Origin: Clostridiales bacterium
Lineage (GTDB): Bacteria; Bacillota; Clostridia; Lachnospirales; Lachnospiraceae
NCBI GenBank assembly: GCA_018372435.1
Contig: JAHAJA010000006.1
Coordinates: 124,001-188,000 of the forward strand
Direction: 5' to 3'
DNA length: 64,000 nt
Position 1 is the stretch's first letter. Every line of letters begins with the position of its first letter. Under the pieces are notes generated by a model, which was not told the DNA's origin, made no database searches, and saw only the letters and a program-made list of their open reading frames with translations. A program made the translations under genes and the position numbers. Shown here in pieces: positions 43,313 to 52,222 of this stretch.

Positions 43313-44395
43313 ATGAATAAAATTAGTTTATGTATGATTGTACGAAATGAAGCCAGAAATATTATTCAATGTTTAGAGCATGCTTTACCTTTCGTGGATG
43401 AAGTCGTCATAGTTGATACTGGTTCAACCGATGCAACAATAGAAATCTGTGAGAAGAAAAAAATTAAAGTTTACTCATTTCCTTGGGAAAATGACTTCTC
43501 AAAAGCGCGAAACTATAGCATTGAAATTGCAAAATACGATTGGATATTGTGCCTAGATGCGGATGAGGAGGTTATTATTGAAGATCCTATAGCTTTTAAA
43601 GAATCATTAACAAATAATCAAGATTTATTTTATGTACAAATGCAGCATTATGAAACCCACAATCTTGACAACTTAAATAATTCGCATGTTTCGTATCATT
43701 TTCGACTATTTAATAAAAGTTCATCACTTACCTATGAAGGGAAAATCCATGAAAGACTTCAGATAAGCAATAAAATGCGGTATACTTTGAATAAATTCAT
43801 AAAAATTAACCATTTTGGGTATGGTCAAAATAATAAGAATGAAAAATGCATACGAAATTTAACTATGTTGTTAGAGGATTGGAATAAGACACCCGATAAT
43901 ATGTGGTTGAATTATCATATCGCTTCCGAATTTTTTAAACAAAACGAAATTAGTACTGCTTACAAAATGGTAAATCGAGCACTTCAATTAAGTATTGATA
44001 ATAATTGTAAACCGCCTGCTATATACTATAAATTAAAATACGAAATTTTGCTTTATGCACGAACGACTGTAAATGTTTTAGAAAGTTTAGAGAAGGCAAT
44101 TTTATTATATCCAGATTATATTGATTTGTATTTCTATAAAGGAATTGTATTGGAACGTACCGCTGAATATAAAGAAGCAATTAAGACATTTCAACTTTGT
44201 TTGATACCGAGTGAAGTTAACTGCGGATATCTTTATTTAGTCGGAGTTAATTCTTTTCTATCTTCTTATCATATATATCTATGTTATTCATATCTTCACC
44301 TAGAAAAAGAAGCAGAGAGAGAGTTGGAACAAATCAACATGAAATATCCATTATTATGTAACTTTTTGTCATCTTATGAGAACTTATACATATAA
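43313..44395 (+). CDS. GT2 glycosyltransferase with TPR tail
   Basis: A 360-residue protein. The N-terminal GT-A domain has 'SLCMIVRNEARNIIQCLEHALPFVDEVVIVDTGSTDAT' and a DxD-like 'LCLDADEE'. The C-terminal half is helical with TPR-like repeats ('YYKLKYEILLYARTT', 'YFYKGIVLERTAEYKEAIKTFQLCL'). Such transferases next to bclA genes glycosylate Thr residues of collagen repeats. It sits between divergent collagen-like genes and 29 nt upstream of the next one, so the same role is likely here. Confidence 0.9.
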   Translation: MNKISLCMIVRNEARNIIQCLEHALPFVDEVVIVDTGSTDATIEICEKKKIKVYSFPWENDFSKARNYSIEIAKYDWILCLDADEEVIIEDPIAFKESLTNNQDLFYVQMQHYETHNLDNLNNSHVSYHFRLFNKSSSLTYEGKIHERLQISNKMRYTLNKFIKINHFGYGQNNKNEKCIRNLTMLLEDWNKTPDNMWLNYHIASEFFKQNEISTAYKMVNRALQLSIDNNCKPPAIYYKLKYEILLYARTTVNVLESLEKAILLYPDYIDLYFYKGIVLERTAEYKEAIKTFQLCLIPSEVNCGYLYLVGVNSFLSSYHIYLCYSYLHLEKEAERELEQINMKYPLLCNFLSSYENLYI

Positions 44396-44424
44396 TGAAT
44401 TAAATACAAAATTGGAGTGTTTCT

Positions 44425-45285
44425 ATGTCACAACCTACTTTTCCTTCCTTAAGTCCTAGTATAACTAGAGAAGATGCCGTTAATCAAATTATATCTTCTA
44501 TTGCTTATGAAGAACTGGGCTTAAGTCATATTATTAATACCGAGGGCGAAAAGCTTCAGTATATTATAGGTACTATTCCTGGAGCAACTGGCCCTGCTGC
44601 AACCGTTGAGGATGTTCTTGCCGCTAATGATAGTGTAAAGTCTACTTTAGACGCTATTTCTCAGAATCAATTATTATATAAGAGTAAACTTCAAACAGTA
44701 TTGGCAGCTTCACCTTTAACTGGACCAACTGGCCCAACAGGTGCTGCTGGAGCAACAGGCCCTGCTGGTGGTCCTACCGGTCCTACTGGTGCTACCGGTC
44801 CTACTGGTCCTACTGGAACAGCTGGAACCAATGGTCTTGCTGGTCCTACCGGTCCTACTGGTGCTAATTTCACAACTACAACTTCTTTTGCAGCTAATAC
44901 TACTACAGGAACACCACTTGCAGTTGTTACAACCGGAACAACAATACCTCTCCCAGACAATCAAGTATTACCAACTGGTATAACTGTTAATGGTGCTAAT
45001 ACCGTATTCACTGTAGCTACGGCTGGTAGATACCGTATCTCCTATAGTGTTAACCTCACAGCTGGTGTTCTTCTTGGAACACGAGTTTTAGTTAATTCAA
45101 ATCCTGTAGCAGCTTCTTCGATTAATGCTGTATTATCGTTATCTAGCTATAAAGCTGAATTTATTACCGATTTAACCGCAGGGTCAACTGTGGAACTACA
45201 ATTGTTTGGCGTTACTGTAAGTGCAACATTATTAACTGGTTCGGGTTCTCAGGGCGCAGCTCTTATGATAATGCGTCTAAGCTAA
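44425..45285 (+). CDS. Collagen-like protein 2 (BclA-type)
   Basis: A 286-residue protein: helical head (1-95, 'ITREDAVNQIISSIAYEELGLSHIINTEGEKLQYII'), Gly-X-Thr-rich repeats at 100-148 with one interruption (AGGPTG) and a C-terminal beta domain ('NTVFTVATAGRYRISYSVNLTAG'), a BclA/TNF-like fold. The many GPTGPTG units provide Thr for glycosylation by the enzyme encoded upstream. No signal peptide. TTGGAG precedes the ATG. Confidence 0.9.
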   Translation: MSQPTFPSLSPSITREDAVNQIISSIAYEELGLSHIINTEGEKLQYIIGTIPGATGPAATVEDVLAANDSVKSTLDAISQNQLLYKSKLQTVLAASPLTGPTGPTGAAGATGPAGGPTGPTGATGPTGPTGTAGTNGLAGPTGPTGANFTTTTSFAANTTTGTPLAVVTTGTTIPLPDNQVLPTGITVNGANTVFTVATAGRYRISYSVNLTAGVLLGTRVLVNSNPVAASSINAVLSLSSYKAEFITDLTAGSTVELQLFGVTVSATLLTGSGSQGAALMIMRLS

Positions 45286-45300
45286 TAAGGGGGGATAAAT

Positions 45301-46170
45301 ATGTCATTACCAAGTTTTCCAAGTATTACCCCTCCTATTACACGAGAGGATGCTTTAAATCAGTTAATATCTTCAATCGCTTCCGAAGAATTAGGTATGA
45401 GTCACATACTCAATGCTGAAGGTGAAAAGCTACAATATATATTAGGAACACTTCCAGGACTATCAGGCGGACCTGCAACGTATCAAGAAGTATTAGATGC
45501 GAATGATAGCGTATCTGATTTATTAAATAGTTCGATGGAGTTAACGTTTCTATTAAAGAACAAATTGGATTTGGCAATGAATGCTCCATCAATTCTAGGT
45601 CCTACTGGTCCAGCTGGATCAACTGGTGCGGATGGTACCTTTGAAGGTGCTACTGGCCCAACTGGTCCAGCTGGTCCTAACGGTGCTAATGGTACTATTG
45701 GAACCAATGGTGCTACTGGACCTACAGGAGCATTTGCCCCAACTACCACTACCACAACAGCTGGTTCTGCAGCTAACATTAATACTCTAGGAACTATTTT
45801 AACCGTCCCTTTAAGTGGTACACTTACTCTTTCTTTACCAAATGCTCAAGTTTTTTCACCCGATATTACAGTAAGTGGCGCTAATTCTGTTTTTACTGTT
45901 GCTAATGCAGGCACTTACAGATTATCATATAGTGTCAATACTACCCTTGCTTTATTACTAGGCACTAGATTATTAGTAAACGGATCACCATTAGCAGGAT
46001 CTATTATCTCTCCATTAGTTAGCGTATCTAATTATAACAATGAAGTCGAAGTTAATTTAACTGCTGGAAGTACTATATCACTACAATTTGTAAATACGAC
46101 AATACTACCTGTACTTGTTACGTTAATCTCAGGTGTAGGAGCTTCTTTAATGATTATAAGGCTGAATTAA
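45301..46170 (+). CDS. Collagen-like protein 3 (BclA-type)
   Basis: A 289-residue paralogue of the preceding protein, with the same head and C-terminal domain ('NSVFTVANAGTYRLSYSVNTTLALLLGTRLLVNGSP'). Gly-X-Y repeats cover residues 100-144 (GPTGPAGSTGADG, GATGPTGPAGPNG). It starts 15 nt after its neighbour, with AGGGGGG as ribosome site, so the two are cotranscribed and probably arose by tandem duplication. Confidence 0.9.
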   Translation: MSLPSFPSITPPITREDALNQLISSIASEELGMSHILNAEGEKLQYILGTLPGLSGGPATYQEVLDANDSVSDLLNSSMELTFLLKNKLDLAMNAPSILGPTGPAGSTGADGTFEGATGPTGPAGPNGANGTIGTNGATGPTGAFAPTTTTTTAGSAANINTLGTILTVPLSGTLTLSLPNAQVFSPDITVSGANSVFTVANAGTYRLSYSVNTTLALLLGTRLLVNGSPLAGSIISPLVSVSNYNNEVEVNLTAGSTISLQFVNTTILPVLVTLISGVGASLMIIRLN

Positions 46171-46223
46171 AATAGCTATATAACAAAATAAGTTAATAAG
46201 ACATAAAAATTCCAACTTTAAAA

Positions 46224-46260
46224 AACAGGAGATACTTTCTTTTAAGAAGTACCTCCTGTT
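46224..46260. terminator. Terminator between collagen-like cluster and Dabb gene
   Basis: AACAGGAG(A/G)TACTT arms with a short loop; the minus strand continues with TTTTTT, and on the plus strand it could also stop the collagen transcript. Confidence 0.8.
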
Positions 46261-46317
46261 ATAAAGGGAGCCGATCATATTTTATTGGTTTATAATGCTT
46301 TATTTCTCATCCGTTCA

Positions 46318-46602
46318 TTATATTTCAATATCAATTGCTGCTCTATCAATTCGAATACTCTTGCATAATTCAGATATTTTAACGTGGCGTGGATTGACTT
46401 TATATGCATTTAAGTCCTCAAGTGAATCAAATTCAGATATTAGGCAAGCATCGAACTTATTATTATCATTAATACTCTCTTTTACTTCCATATACTTAAT
46501 CTCTGGAATTACTCCGTATAACGATCTTAAACCGTCTAAAAACTTTTTCTTATTTTCCGCTTCATTTTCTTTAAATTTCCACATAACAATATGTCTAATC
46601 AT
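46318..46602 (-). CDS. Dabb-family stress-responsive barrel protein
   Basis: A 94-residue protein: 'MIRHIVMWKFKENEAENKKKFLDGLRSL' and 'KFDACLISEFDSLEDLNAYKVNPRHVKISELCKSI' are the Dabb ferredoxin-like dimer pattern. GGAGGAAAT precedes the ATG. Function in bacteria is not established. A decayed copy of its C-terminus lies at 42032-42124. Confidence 0.9.
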   Translation of the reverse strand: MIRHIVMWKFKENEAENKKKFLDGLRSLYGVIPEIKYMEVKESINDNNKFDACLISEFDSLEDLNAYKVNPRHVKISELCKSIRIDRAAIDIEI

Positions 46603-46622
46603 AGATTTCCTCCTAAATGTGT

Positions 46623-47485
46623 CTAGTAGTTTAAAATTGTTTCATCTATTGAGTATTGAATCTCAATGTTATCACTCTCAAAATAAGTGTCGACACCACC
46701 CGGGAGTACCCAATTTACACTAACGCTTCCCGGTTGAAAGTAACCATTCTGCTCTTTGTAATCAGAATAGGTTACATACCACGGTACCAGCGAGCTGCCT
46801 TTCCCGTTTTCGTCCATATATCGGTCATTCGTATCAAAACGTATTATGTAGCCATTATTGTCAAAAGTAAATCTTCCCTTAGCAGAAACGCCCTTCCATG
46901 TAAGCTCACCTTCAACGGTGTGGTCGTCAATAACTGTCCATGACACATACTCCTGTAAAAACAAGGACGGCATATATACTGCGTCGGCAAGCGTCGTTAT
47001 CAACTGACCCTGATCCATCTCTGCCCCGGTAGAACGAAAAAGCTGAAACTGCTTGGCAAGAACACCTGTCATAGAGCCGAATCCGTCCAACAAACTGTCT
47101 TTAGCTTGCAATGGAATTCCCGCAATTTTTCCTCTCAAAAAAGCGTGTCGGTCAGGTCTGTATACAAAATTAACTTGCATAAATTTAATCTTATTGGCTC
47201 TTTTCCCGCCGACATGCGAAACTTTGTGTTGTGAAAATATATTAACATGTTATCCATATATAGCTTTCCCATATAGCCCCCATTGATTATATGCTGACGG
47301 AGTAGAGCAGGTAGTTCTGTAACACAATCTTCTGTTAATATACTTTGTGTGCTTCTATTTCTATTTGTTTCAACCAAAGAGCTTTTTACATCTATCAGAT
47401 ATTGCTTCCATAGTCCGCTGCCGGGCATTGCCAAGTACATCACTAAGATTGCTAATGCAATCAAAACTATTACTAACCAAATCAT
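46623..47485 (-). pseudogene. Membrane-anchored DUF6544-like protein, frameshifted
   Basis: Two frames form one protein of about 285 residues. The first (47485 to about 47195) starts MIWLVIVLIALAILVMYLAM, a membrane anchor, with GAGGTGG before it, and runs to 'FRMSAGKEP'. The second continues 'KFMQVNFVYRPDRHAFLRGKIAGIPLQAKDSLLDGFGSMTGVL' and 'VEGELTWKGVSAKGRFTFD' to the stop at 46623. The shift is at 47190-47200. The family name is from memory. It could be a sequencing error, since both halves look well kept. Confidence 0.7.
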
Positions 47486-47570
47486 ATATTCCACCTCATG
47501 TTTCAAATATAGATAATATTTGTAATCATACCCCAGTAATTTTATTGTGTCAACGTAATTCTAGATACAG

Positions 47571-47600
47571 AAATACCGCCCTGTTTATCCAATGGGCGGT
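47571..47600 (-). terminator. Terminator of the cobalamin-uptake operon
   Basis: ATACCGCCC and GGGCGGTAT make a perfect 9-bp stem about 115 nt after the S-component stop. Confidence 0.75.
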
Positions 47601-47714
47601 ATACTGTGTAATGTGATAACATATATTTTATAGGGTTGCCCTATTATCGGTCTATTGCAGTTTCATACTACGGCTCCTTGGACCAACCGCTATTGTTTTA
47701 TATCCTAACAAACT

Positions 47715-48251
47715 TTATATACTATTAGTATAAGAAAACTTTTTAAGCTTTTTTAGTGCATTTATTAAAGGTCTATATAAAACCAATGCAAGAACGAAAT
47801 TACCCATACAATGAATGACATCCCATGGAATTCCTGCTATCCACCAAGCAAATGCTGTCCTAACACCACCAATAAATAGATACAATAGGGAACCAAGCGC
47901 TCCAAAACATAAACCATATATACCAGATACGATGCTCCAAAACCAAACAGAGTCTTGTTTACGAAACACATAAGCTATAATCGCAAGTATGGGCCAAATA
48001 TAGAGATACATAATAGACCAAATCCCCATTCCCCAGATGAAGGTCTCAATACAAGTGAATATTATGATTGAATAGAATACTCTATAGCCAAATGTTAGAG
48101 TGAATACGATTATTAATAAGGATACAATCTCGATATTAGGTAAGAAGGATAATGCCATCTTTGAAGCAATCAAAGTGGCGGTCATTATACCTATAAGTGC
48201 AACATCATTAACAGTTAATTTACATTTTTTATCTAATTTATTGTGCTTCAT
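47715..48251 (-). CDS. ECF transporter S component, probably for cobalamin
   Basis: A 178-residue integral membrane protein with about six helices. 'TVNDVALIGIMTATLIASKMAL' at the start and 'AWWIAGIPWDVIHCMGNFVLALVLYRPLINAL' at the end are the general ECF S-component pattern. It overlaps the DUF4430 gene by 14 nt and both are below a cobalamin riboswitch, so the substrate should be vitamin B12 or a precursor. The energising EcfA/A'/T module is not in this window and must be supplied from elsewhere. Confidence 0.85.
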   Translation of the reverse strand: MKHNKLDKKCKLTVNDVALIGIMTATLIASKMALSFLPNIEIVSLLIIVFTLTFGYRVFYSIIIFTCIETFIWGMGIWSIMYLYIWPILAIIAYVFRKQDSVWFWSIVSGIYGLCFGALGSLLYLFIGGVRTAFAWWIAGIPWDVIHCMGNFVLALVLYRPLINALKKLKKFSYTNSI

Positions 48252-48657
48252 ATGATATCTCGAAAGAATCTCCATCGTAAACTGGTTGTGTTTCTATGCC
48301 GTTATTACATAACTCCCCATTAACAGAGAAAGACCAAAACGCACCGTTGGCATCATAATCAGCAGTTACTCCATTAATTGTTTTAACAAATAATCCATAT
48401 TGGGATTCTTCACCTTCAATTTTTAAATCTTCAATCTCCTCTAACGCATCTCTTAAGAATTCAGCATCCGTTTTGTTATTATATGTCGTACTAGTTCCTT
48501 TGTCATCAATTACTGTAACAGTAATTGATTTTGAACCTTCCACTGGCTTTGGCGAAAATATTTTATAGGCACAAATTGCTCCTACTACTAATACAACTAA
48601 AATAGCTATACCAAGAATTATTTTCTTACTACTCATTTTGCTTTTTTCTTGTTCCAT
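48238..48657 (-). CDS. DUF4430 protein (transcobalamin-like), membrane-anchored
   Basis: A 139-residue protein with an N-terminal signal anchor ('KKIILGIAILVVLVVGAICAYKIF') and one extracellular DUF4430 domain ending 'YDANGAFWSFSVNGELCNNGIETQPVYDGDSFEISYE'. This domain is related to the beta domain of transcobalamin and intrinsic factor. It probably catches cobalamin for the S component encoded downstream. AAAGGAG lies before the ATG. Confidence 0.88.
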   Translation of the reverse strand: MEQEKSKMSSKKIILGIAILVVLVVGAICAYKIFSPKPVEGSKSITVTVIDDKGTSTTYNNKTDAEFLRDALEEIEDLKIEGEESQYGLFVKTINGVTADYDANGAFWSFSVNGELCNNGIETQPVYDGDSFEISYEAQ

Positions 48658-48673
48658 ATGTGTTCTCCTTTTC

Positions 48674-48722
48674 TAATAAAAATATCCTTTTCATACAGGA
48701 AGGTTTACCTGAGTAAAAGGAT
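48674..48722 (-). terminator. Riboswitch-linked intrinsic terminator
   Basis: ATCCTTTT pairs with AAAAGGAT, followed by ATTTTTATT on the minus strand, between the cobalamin riboswitch and the DUF4430 start. This gives transcription control by B12. Confidence 0.75.
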
Positions 48723-48794
48723 ACGCATAAAAAGGCATATGTAGAGTGCAATTTCATTAACGTACAACCAGTTACTCGTGGTTAGGCAAAGCCT

Positions 48795-48980
48795 TTGTAC
48801 CAGTCATGGCAGGTCTCCTGACTTTCAGATCATAGAATGTAACCATCTTCCCAGTTTCCTAGTGATTTAACGTGTATAACGTTGGTTACAAACTCCCTGA
48901 TTACAGTGACGAGTTCGTACAGGATTCGCACCTGTTTCCCTTTTCACCAAATAAAATTACTTTATTTGACACCTATGACA
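48795..48980 (-). ncRNA. Cobalamin (B12) riboswitch
   Basis: On the minus strand the conserved B12 box AGTCAGGAGACCTGCCA is at 48807-48823. The upstream core includes GGGAAACAGGTG and GCGAATCCTGTACG near 48915-48945, and GCCACTG-like TCACTGTAATCAGGGAG near 48890-48910. These are the standard landmarks of the cobalamin aptamer. It leads into a terminator and the DUF4430/ECF genes. Confidence 0.92.
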
Positions 48981-49000
48981 TAATATTGAATTTCTAAATC

Positions 49001-49029
49001 ATTATATCTTATATATATACATATCGCAA
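49001..49029 (-). promoter_or_regulatory. Promoter of the riboswitch operon
   Basis: TTGCGA, 17 bp, TATAAT on the minus strand; start would be near 48994, just before the aptamer. Confidence 0.65.
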
Positions 49030-49163
49030 GACTTTCATTAATATTCCTTAAAGTTGTTATTCCCTTATACACACATAAATATACCTTAGTTTTATTTTAT
49101 AATGTACTTATAGTTAGATTATGATTAGTCACACTGAACTGCAAGTTATGATAAACCACTATT

Positions 49164-49349
49164 CATAATGACTAAAAAGTCATAATGACCATGTAGTCAT
49201 ATAGTCTGTTAAATATTATGACTCATTGGTCTATGTAACTTATAAGTCATTATGACTGTTCAGTCAACATGACTTATTCGTCATAATGTCCCGGAGTTCA
49301 TATTGACTAAGTGGTCATAATGACCCATTGGTCATTCCAACTAATGGTG
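49164..49349. repeat. 17-bp tandem repeat array (about 11 units)
   Basis: Units begin at 49164, 49181, 49198, 49214, 49231, 49248, 49265, 49282, 49299, 49316 and 49333. Consensus CATAATGACTNNNNNGT. Each junction makes the palindrome GTCATWATGAC. All units are 17 bp except one of 16. There is no coding sense. The array lies between the B12 operon promoter and the end of the ABC transporter gene. Confidence 0.85.
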
Positions 49350-49432
49350 TACGAATTTGACTGTAGTCATTTTAGCTCAGTATATAATACTGTGTTAGCT
49401 TCATTCTGGATACTTACTCAATATGAATTTAC

Positions 49433-51049
49433 TTATATTATGCTTTCCTTCATTCTATTTTCTTCAAAAATATACCTTCTATCACATATCATGCAGATCT
49501 GTTCTTTATGTGTAACGATAATTACTGTCTTACCTTTTAGATAGGTATCAATAAGTTCGATCATCTTAGTTTCAGTAACATCATCTACGTTACTTGTAGG
49601 TTCATCTAAAAAATAGATTTCTTTATTTATCAAAAGTCCACGAACTACATTCAAACGTTGTCTTTGACCGGTTGATACGAATACTCCACGCTCACCAAGT
49701 AAAGTATCAAGTCCTTTCTCTTGTTTGGATAGCCAATCGGTCATACCCACTGCATCAAGCATCTCATACAGTTGTTCATCTGATATTGCCTTATTACCAA
49801 AAGCTAGATTTTCTCGTAATGTCAGGTCTAACATCTCGGTATCCTGTGCGATATATACGGCATCAATGTTTTTGTTAAGTGGTTTTCCATCAAGAAACAT
49901 GGTATCTGTAGTTTCTATAATACCTGATAATATCTTAAGTATTGTTGTTTTTCCCTGACCACTTTCACCAGTAATACAGATTCGCTCACCTTTATAAATA
50001 TGGAATTCTGGTATTGTAATCGTTAATGCTTCTTCGTTTGAATCATATTGATATTCCAAACTATGTACTGCTATCTCATGAAATGTATCACTTATAGACG
50101 TAGTGGTATAAATCTTAGATTGATCTCTGATAATCCCATCCATTTCCCTTTGTGATGCACAGAAGATGTTATAATCTCTTATAAATCCAGATATATTTCT
50201 GTTATTAAAAACTAGCTGTATAGTAATTAAAGATAAATATGACATGAATTCAACAATTGGAAATGATGAATTTTTCTTATATAGTGCAAGTGCTACAAAC
50301 ATACAGATTGGGCATAATAGGTAATTTACCGTTTTATATAGTGTAAAACCAAGTTCATTACCAACAAGGTATCGCCTCGTTGCTTGCAAGTTTTCTCGCT
50401 GAACATTCCGTGATTTATGCATAATAAAATCTAAACCACGCAATTTCTGAACAGTTGAGATGTTGTTAATCCCATCCATGAATATTCTTGTTTGTTCTCC
50501 TTTTACAACAGTCATCCTTTTTAGATGCAAAGATAGAAACCTAGAGCAAATCATACGAATTGCAATGGATAACAAGGATAATGCTAGTATAATAATAGAA
50601 AACCATATAGAATAATGGGTTATATATACCATTAGGTACAGTATATAGATGAAACTAACTGTTGCTAACAATAAACTGTTTAATAGAGTAGATTTTTTCT
50701 CAATTAATTGTGTTAATATACCAGCAATATAGCCCGTATTACCCCGTTGTAAGGATTCCGGCTTGGTATAATACAACTTTTCATAATAATAGTCATAGCT
50801 AGAATTACTTACATATGCTTGTATAACTCCATGCATACAATCCAATATGAATTCTAGTAATTCCCACAACAGTATATACACAATGAAAAAGATTGCTGCT
50901 TGAATAAACTCACTTTTAACTAAATGTGCTGATGTAGTCTTAGATAGTGCAACTGTCATATAAGAATTCATAAATGACCATATTAAAGTAAATATTACAC
51001 TGGGGATTAATAATTTCTTAGGGATTCCTGAGAACAATTTTTTAAACAT
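49433..51049 (-). CDS. ABC exporter, fused membrane and ATPase domains
   Basis: A 538-residue half-transporter. Residues 1-300 hold about six membrane helices; the ATPase has Walker A 'ITGESGQGKTTILKIL', Q-loop 'YIAQDTEMLDLTLRENLAFG', a divergent signature 'VFVSTGQRQRLNVVRGLL' (VSTGQ for LSGGQ), Walker B 'KEIYFLDEPTSNVDD' and H-loop 'IVTHKEQICMICDRRYIFE'. It would work as a homodimer to export a drug, peptide or lipid. A leader ORF and an intrinsic terminator upstream suggest an inducible, attenuated gene. Confidence 0.9.
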   Translation of the reverse strand: MFKKLFSGIPKKLLIPSVIFTLIWSFMNSYMTVALSKTTSAHLVKSEFIQAAIFFIVYILLWELLEFILDCMHGVIQAYVSNSSYDYYYEKLYYTKPESLQRGNTGYIAGILTQLIEKKSTLLNSLLLATVSFIYILYLMVYITHYSIWFSIIILALSLLSIAIRMICSRFLSLHLKRMTVVKGEQTRIFMDGINNISTVQKLRGLDFIMHKSRNVQRENLQATRRYLVGNELGFTLYKTVNYLLCPICMFVALALYKKNSSFPIVEFMSYLSLITIQLVFNNRNISGFIRDYNIFCASQREMDGIIRDQSKIYTTTSISDTFHEIAVHSLEYQYDSNEEALTITIPEFHIYKGERICITGESGQGKTTILKILSGIIETTDTMFLDGKPLNKNIDAVYIAQDTEMLDLTLRENLAFGNKAISDEQLYEMLDAVGMTDWLSKQEKGLDTLLGERGVFVSTGQRQRLNVVRGLLINKEIYFLDEPTSNVDDVTETKMIELIDTYLKGKTVIIVTHKEQICMICDRRYIFEENRMKESII

Positions 51050-51090
51050 GTGTACTCCTCCTACTCGTTTTAAGTCCTATTAGTTTACAA

Positions 51091-51130
51091 GCGACAAAAA
51101 ACCGATGTTTTGCTCGCACAAAACATCGGT
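51091..51130 (-). terminator. Attenuator-type terminator before the ABC exporter
   Basis: ACCGATGTTTTG and CAAAACATCGGT make a perfect 12-bp stem with a 6-nt loop, then TTTTTT on the minus strand, 42 nt before the exporter start. A stem AATCGGTA/TACCGATT in the leader (51191-51219) shares the words ATCGGT/ACCGAT and could compete. Confidence 0.75.
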
Positions 51131-51167
51131 CCTACTGTCCAATTAATATGAAGATCTATGGAAGGAT

Positions 51168-51266
51168 TTATGTTTTATGGTAGCAAAATAAATCGGTATA
51201 CATAATGACTTTACCGATTATCACTTGTAGCATACTAATTTTGCACACATTGTATTTTGCTATCAT
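51168..51266 (-). CDS. Candidate 32-residue leader peptide
   Basis: ATG at 51266 with AAAGGA 9 nt before it; the frame runs MIAKYNVCKISMLQVIIGKV and twelve more residues to a TAA at 51168. It spans the leader hairpin and precedes the terminator. Such ORFs upstream of resistance-type ABC genes often act by ribosome stalling. Existence is inferred from the ribosome site and layout. Confidence 0.45.
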   Translation of the reverse strand: MIAKYNVCKISMLQVIIGKVIMYTDLFCYHKT

Positions 51267-51320
51267 AACATTACGTCCTTTCAGATATTTTTAACAATTA
51301 TAGCACACATATTCCCTTTG

Positions 51321-52169
51321 TCAACCAATTAATTCCATATAGCTTGCTGAACTTTTGATGAAATCAATCTGATTATCTGCACCAAAGTGCTCAATAGCAA
51401 AGTAACCAGTATACTGATTCTGTAATAACTTAGTTACAATTTCACCAATTGGCATATAGCCGCTTCCAGTAGGGCAAGCTGCCATACCTTTGTTATATAT
51501 ACCATTCTCATCTCTTTTCTCTTCTATACCTCTATCTTTACAATGTACATGAACAATATATGGTTTTAAAAGTTCATAACCTATTAATACGTTTTCATCG
51601 CTATACACAAAGTTACCTGTATCTAAAGTAAATCGAAGGCCTGGAACTTCTTTCATAAACCATAATAGTTGGTTAGCTCTTGCGTATGGAGCAGTATTAG
51701 AATCAAAATCCTCCAACGTTACAGTAATATTACTTTTAGATGCAATTTGGGTAAGTTCTGTTAATGCTTCCTTCATCTGAAGCACTTTGGAATTCTTATT
51801 CATTTTTTTGGTGGTTGTATCCTTATTATCCGATACTTGGTTTATGATAAATGCTTCCTCCTCAGTAAGGAAACCTGGAACTACTAAAATCTTATCTGCA
51901 CCTGTTCTCTTAGCCGCAAGGATATGTTCTATTCCATAAGAAAGGTCAATGGAATTACCAAAGTCATAAAATTCATAGATACAACTGATTTCCATATCAA
52001 GAGCACGAAGATTTTTCATGATGATTTCTTCGTTCTCAAGTAGGCATGTTAGATTAATTTCTATCCCCTTAATACCGCAGGATTTTGTAAGTTGCAATGC
52101 TTCTTGTATAGTGATGTTTTGTTGCTCACAAGCTTCAAGTAGATGATCATAAAATACTGATATTTTCAT
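51321..52169 (-). CDS. Sugar phosphate isomerase/epimerase-like TIM-barrel protein
   Basis: A 282-residue protein of the xylose-isomerase-like/AP endonuclease 2 superfamily: 'LTKSCGIKGIEINL', 'ADKILVVPGF', 'NITVTLEDFD' and 'LRFTLDTGNFVYSDE' with metal-binding Glu, Asp, His ('YIVHVHCKDRG', 'GYFAIEHFGADNQ'). Probable sugar or inositol isomerase. It follows the ThuA gene by about 50 nt on the same strand. Confidence 0.88.
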   Translation of the reverse strand: MKISVFYDHLLEACEQQNITIQEALQLTKSCGIKGIEINLTCLLENEEIIMKNLRALDMEISCIYEFYDFGNSIDLSYGIEHILAAKRTGADKILVVPGFLTEEEAFIINQVSDNKDTTTKKMNKNSKVLQMKEALTELTQIASKSNITVTLEDFDSNTAPYARANQLLWFMKEVPGLRFTLDTGNFVYSDENVLIGYELLKPYIVHVHCKDRGIEEKRDENGIYNKGMAACPTGSGYMPIGEIVTKLLQNQYTGYFAIEHFGADNQIDFIKSSASYMELIG

Positions 52170-52222
52170 ATTATTTACTCCTATGTTTGATTATATAGAC
52201 GATACATAATTATTCGTTAAGT

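Noticed and set aside
44691..44964. Antisense Pro/Val/Gly-rich and Cys/Ser-rich ORFs opposite the collagen-like gene
   Set aside because: They mirror the GPTG repeat DNA on the other strand, have no ribosome site and no independent coding sense.
49164..49349. Reading the 17-bp array as a CRISPR
   Set aside because: Units are too short and contiguous, there are no unique 30-40-nt spacers, and no cas genes are near.
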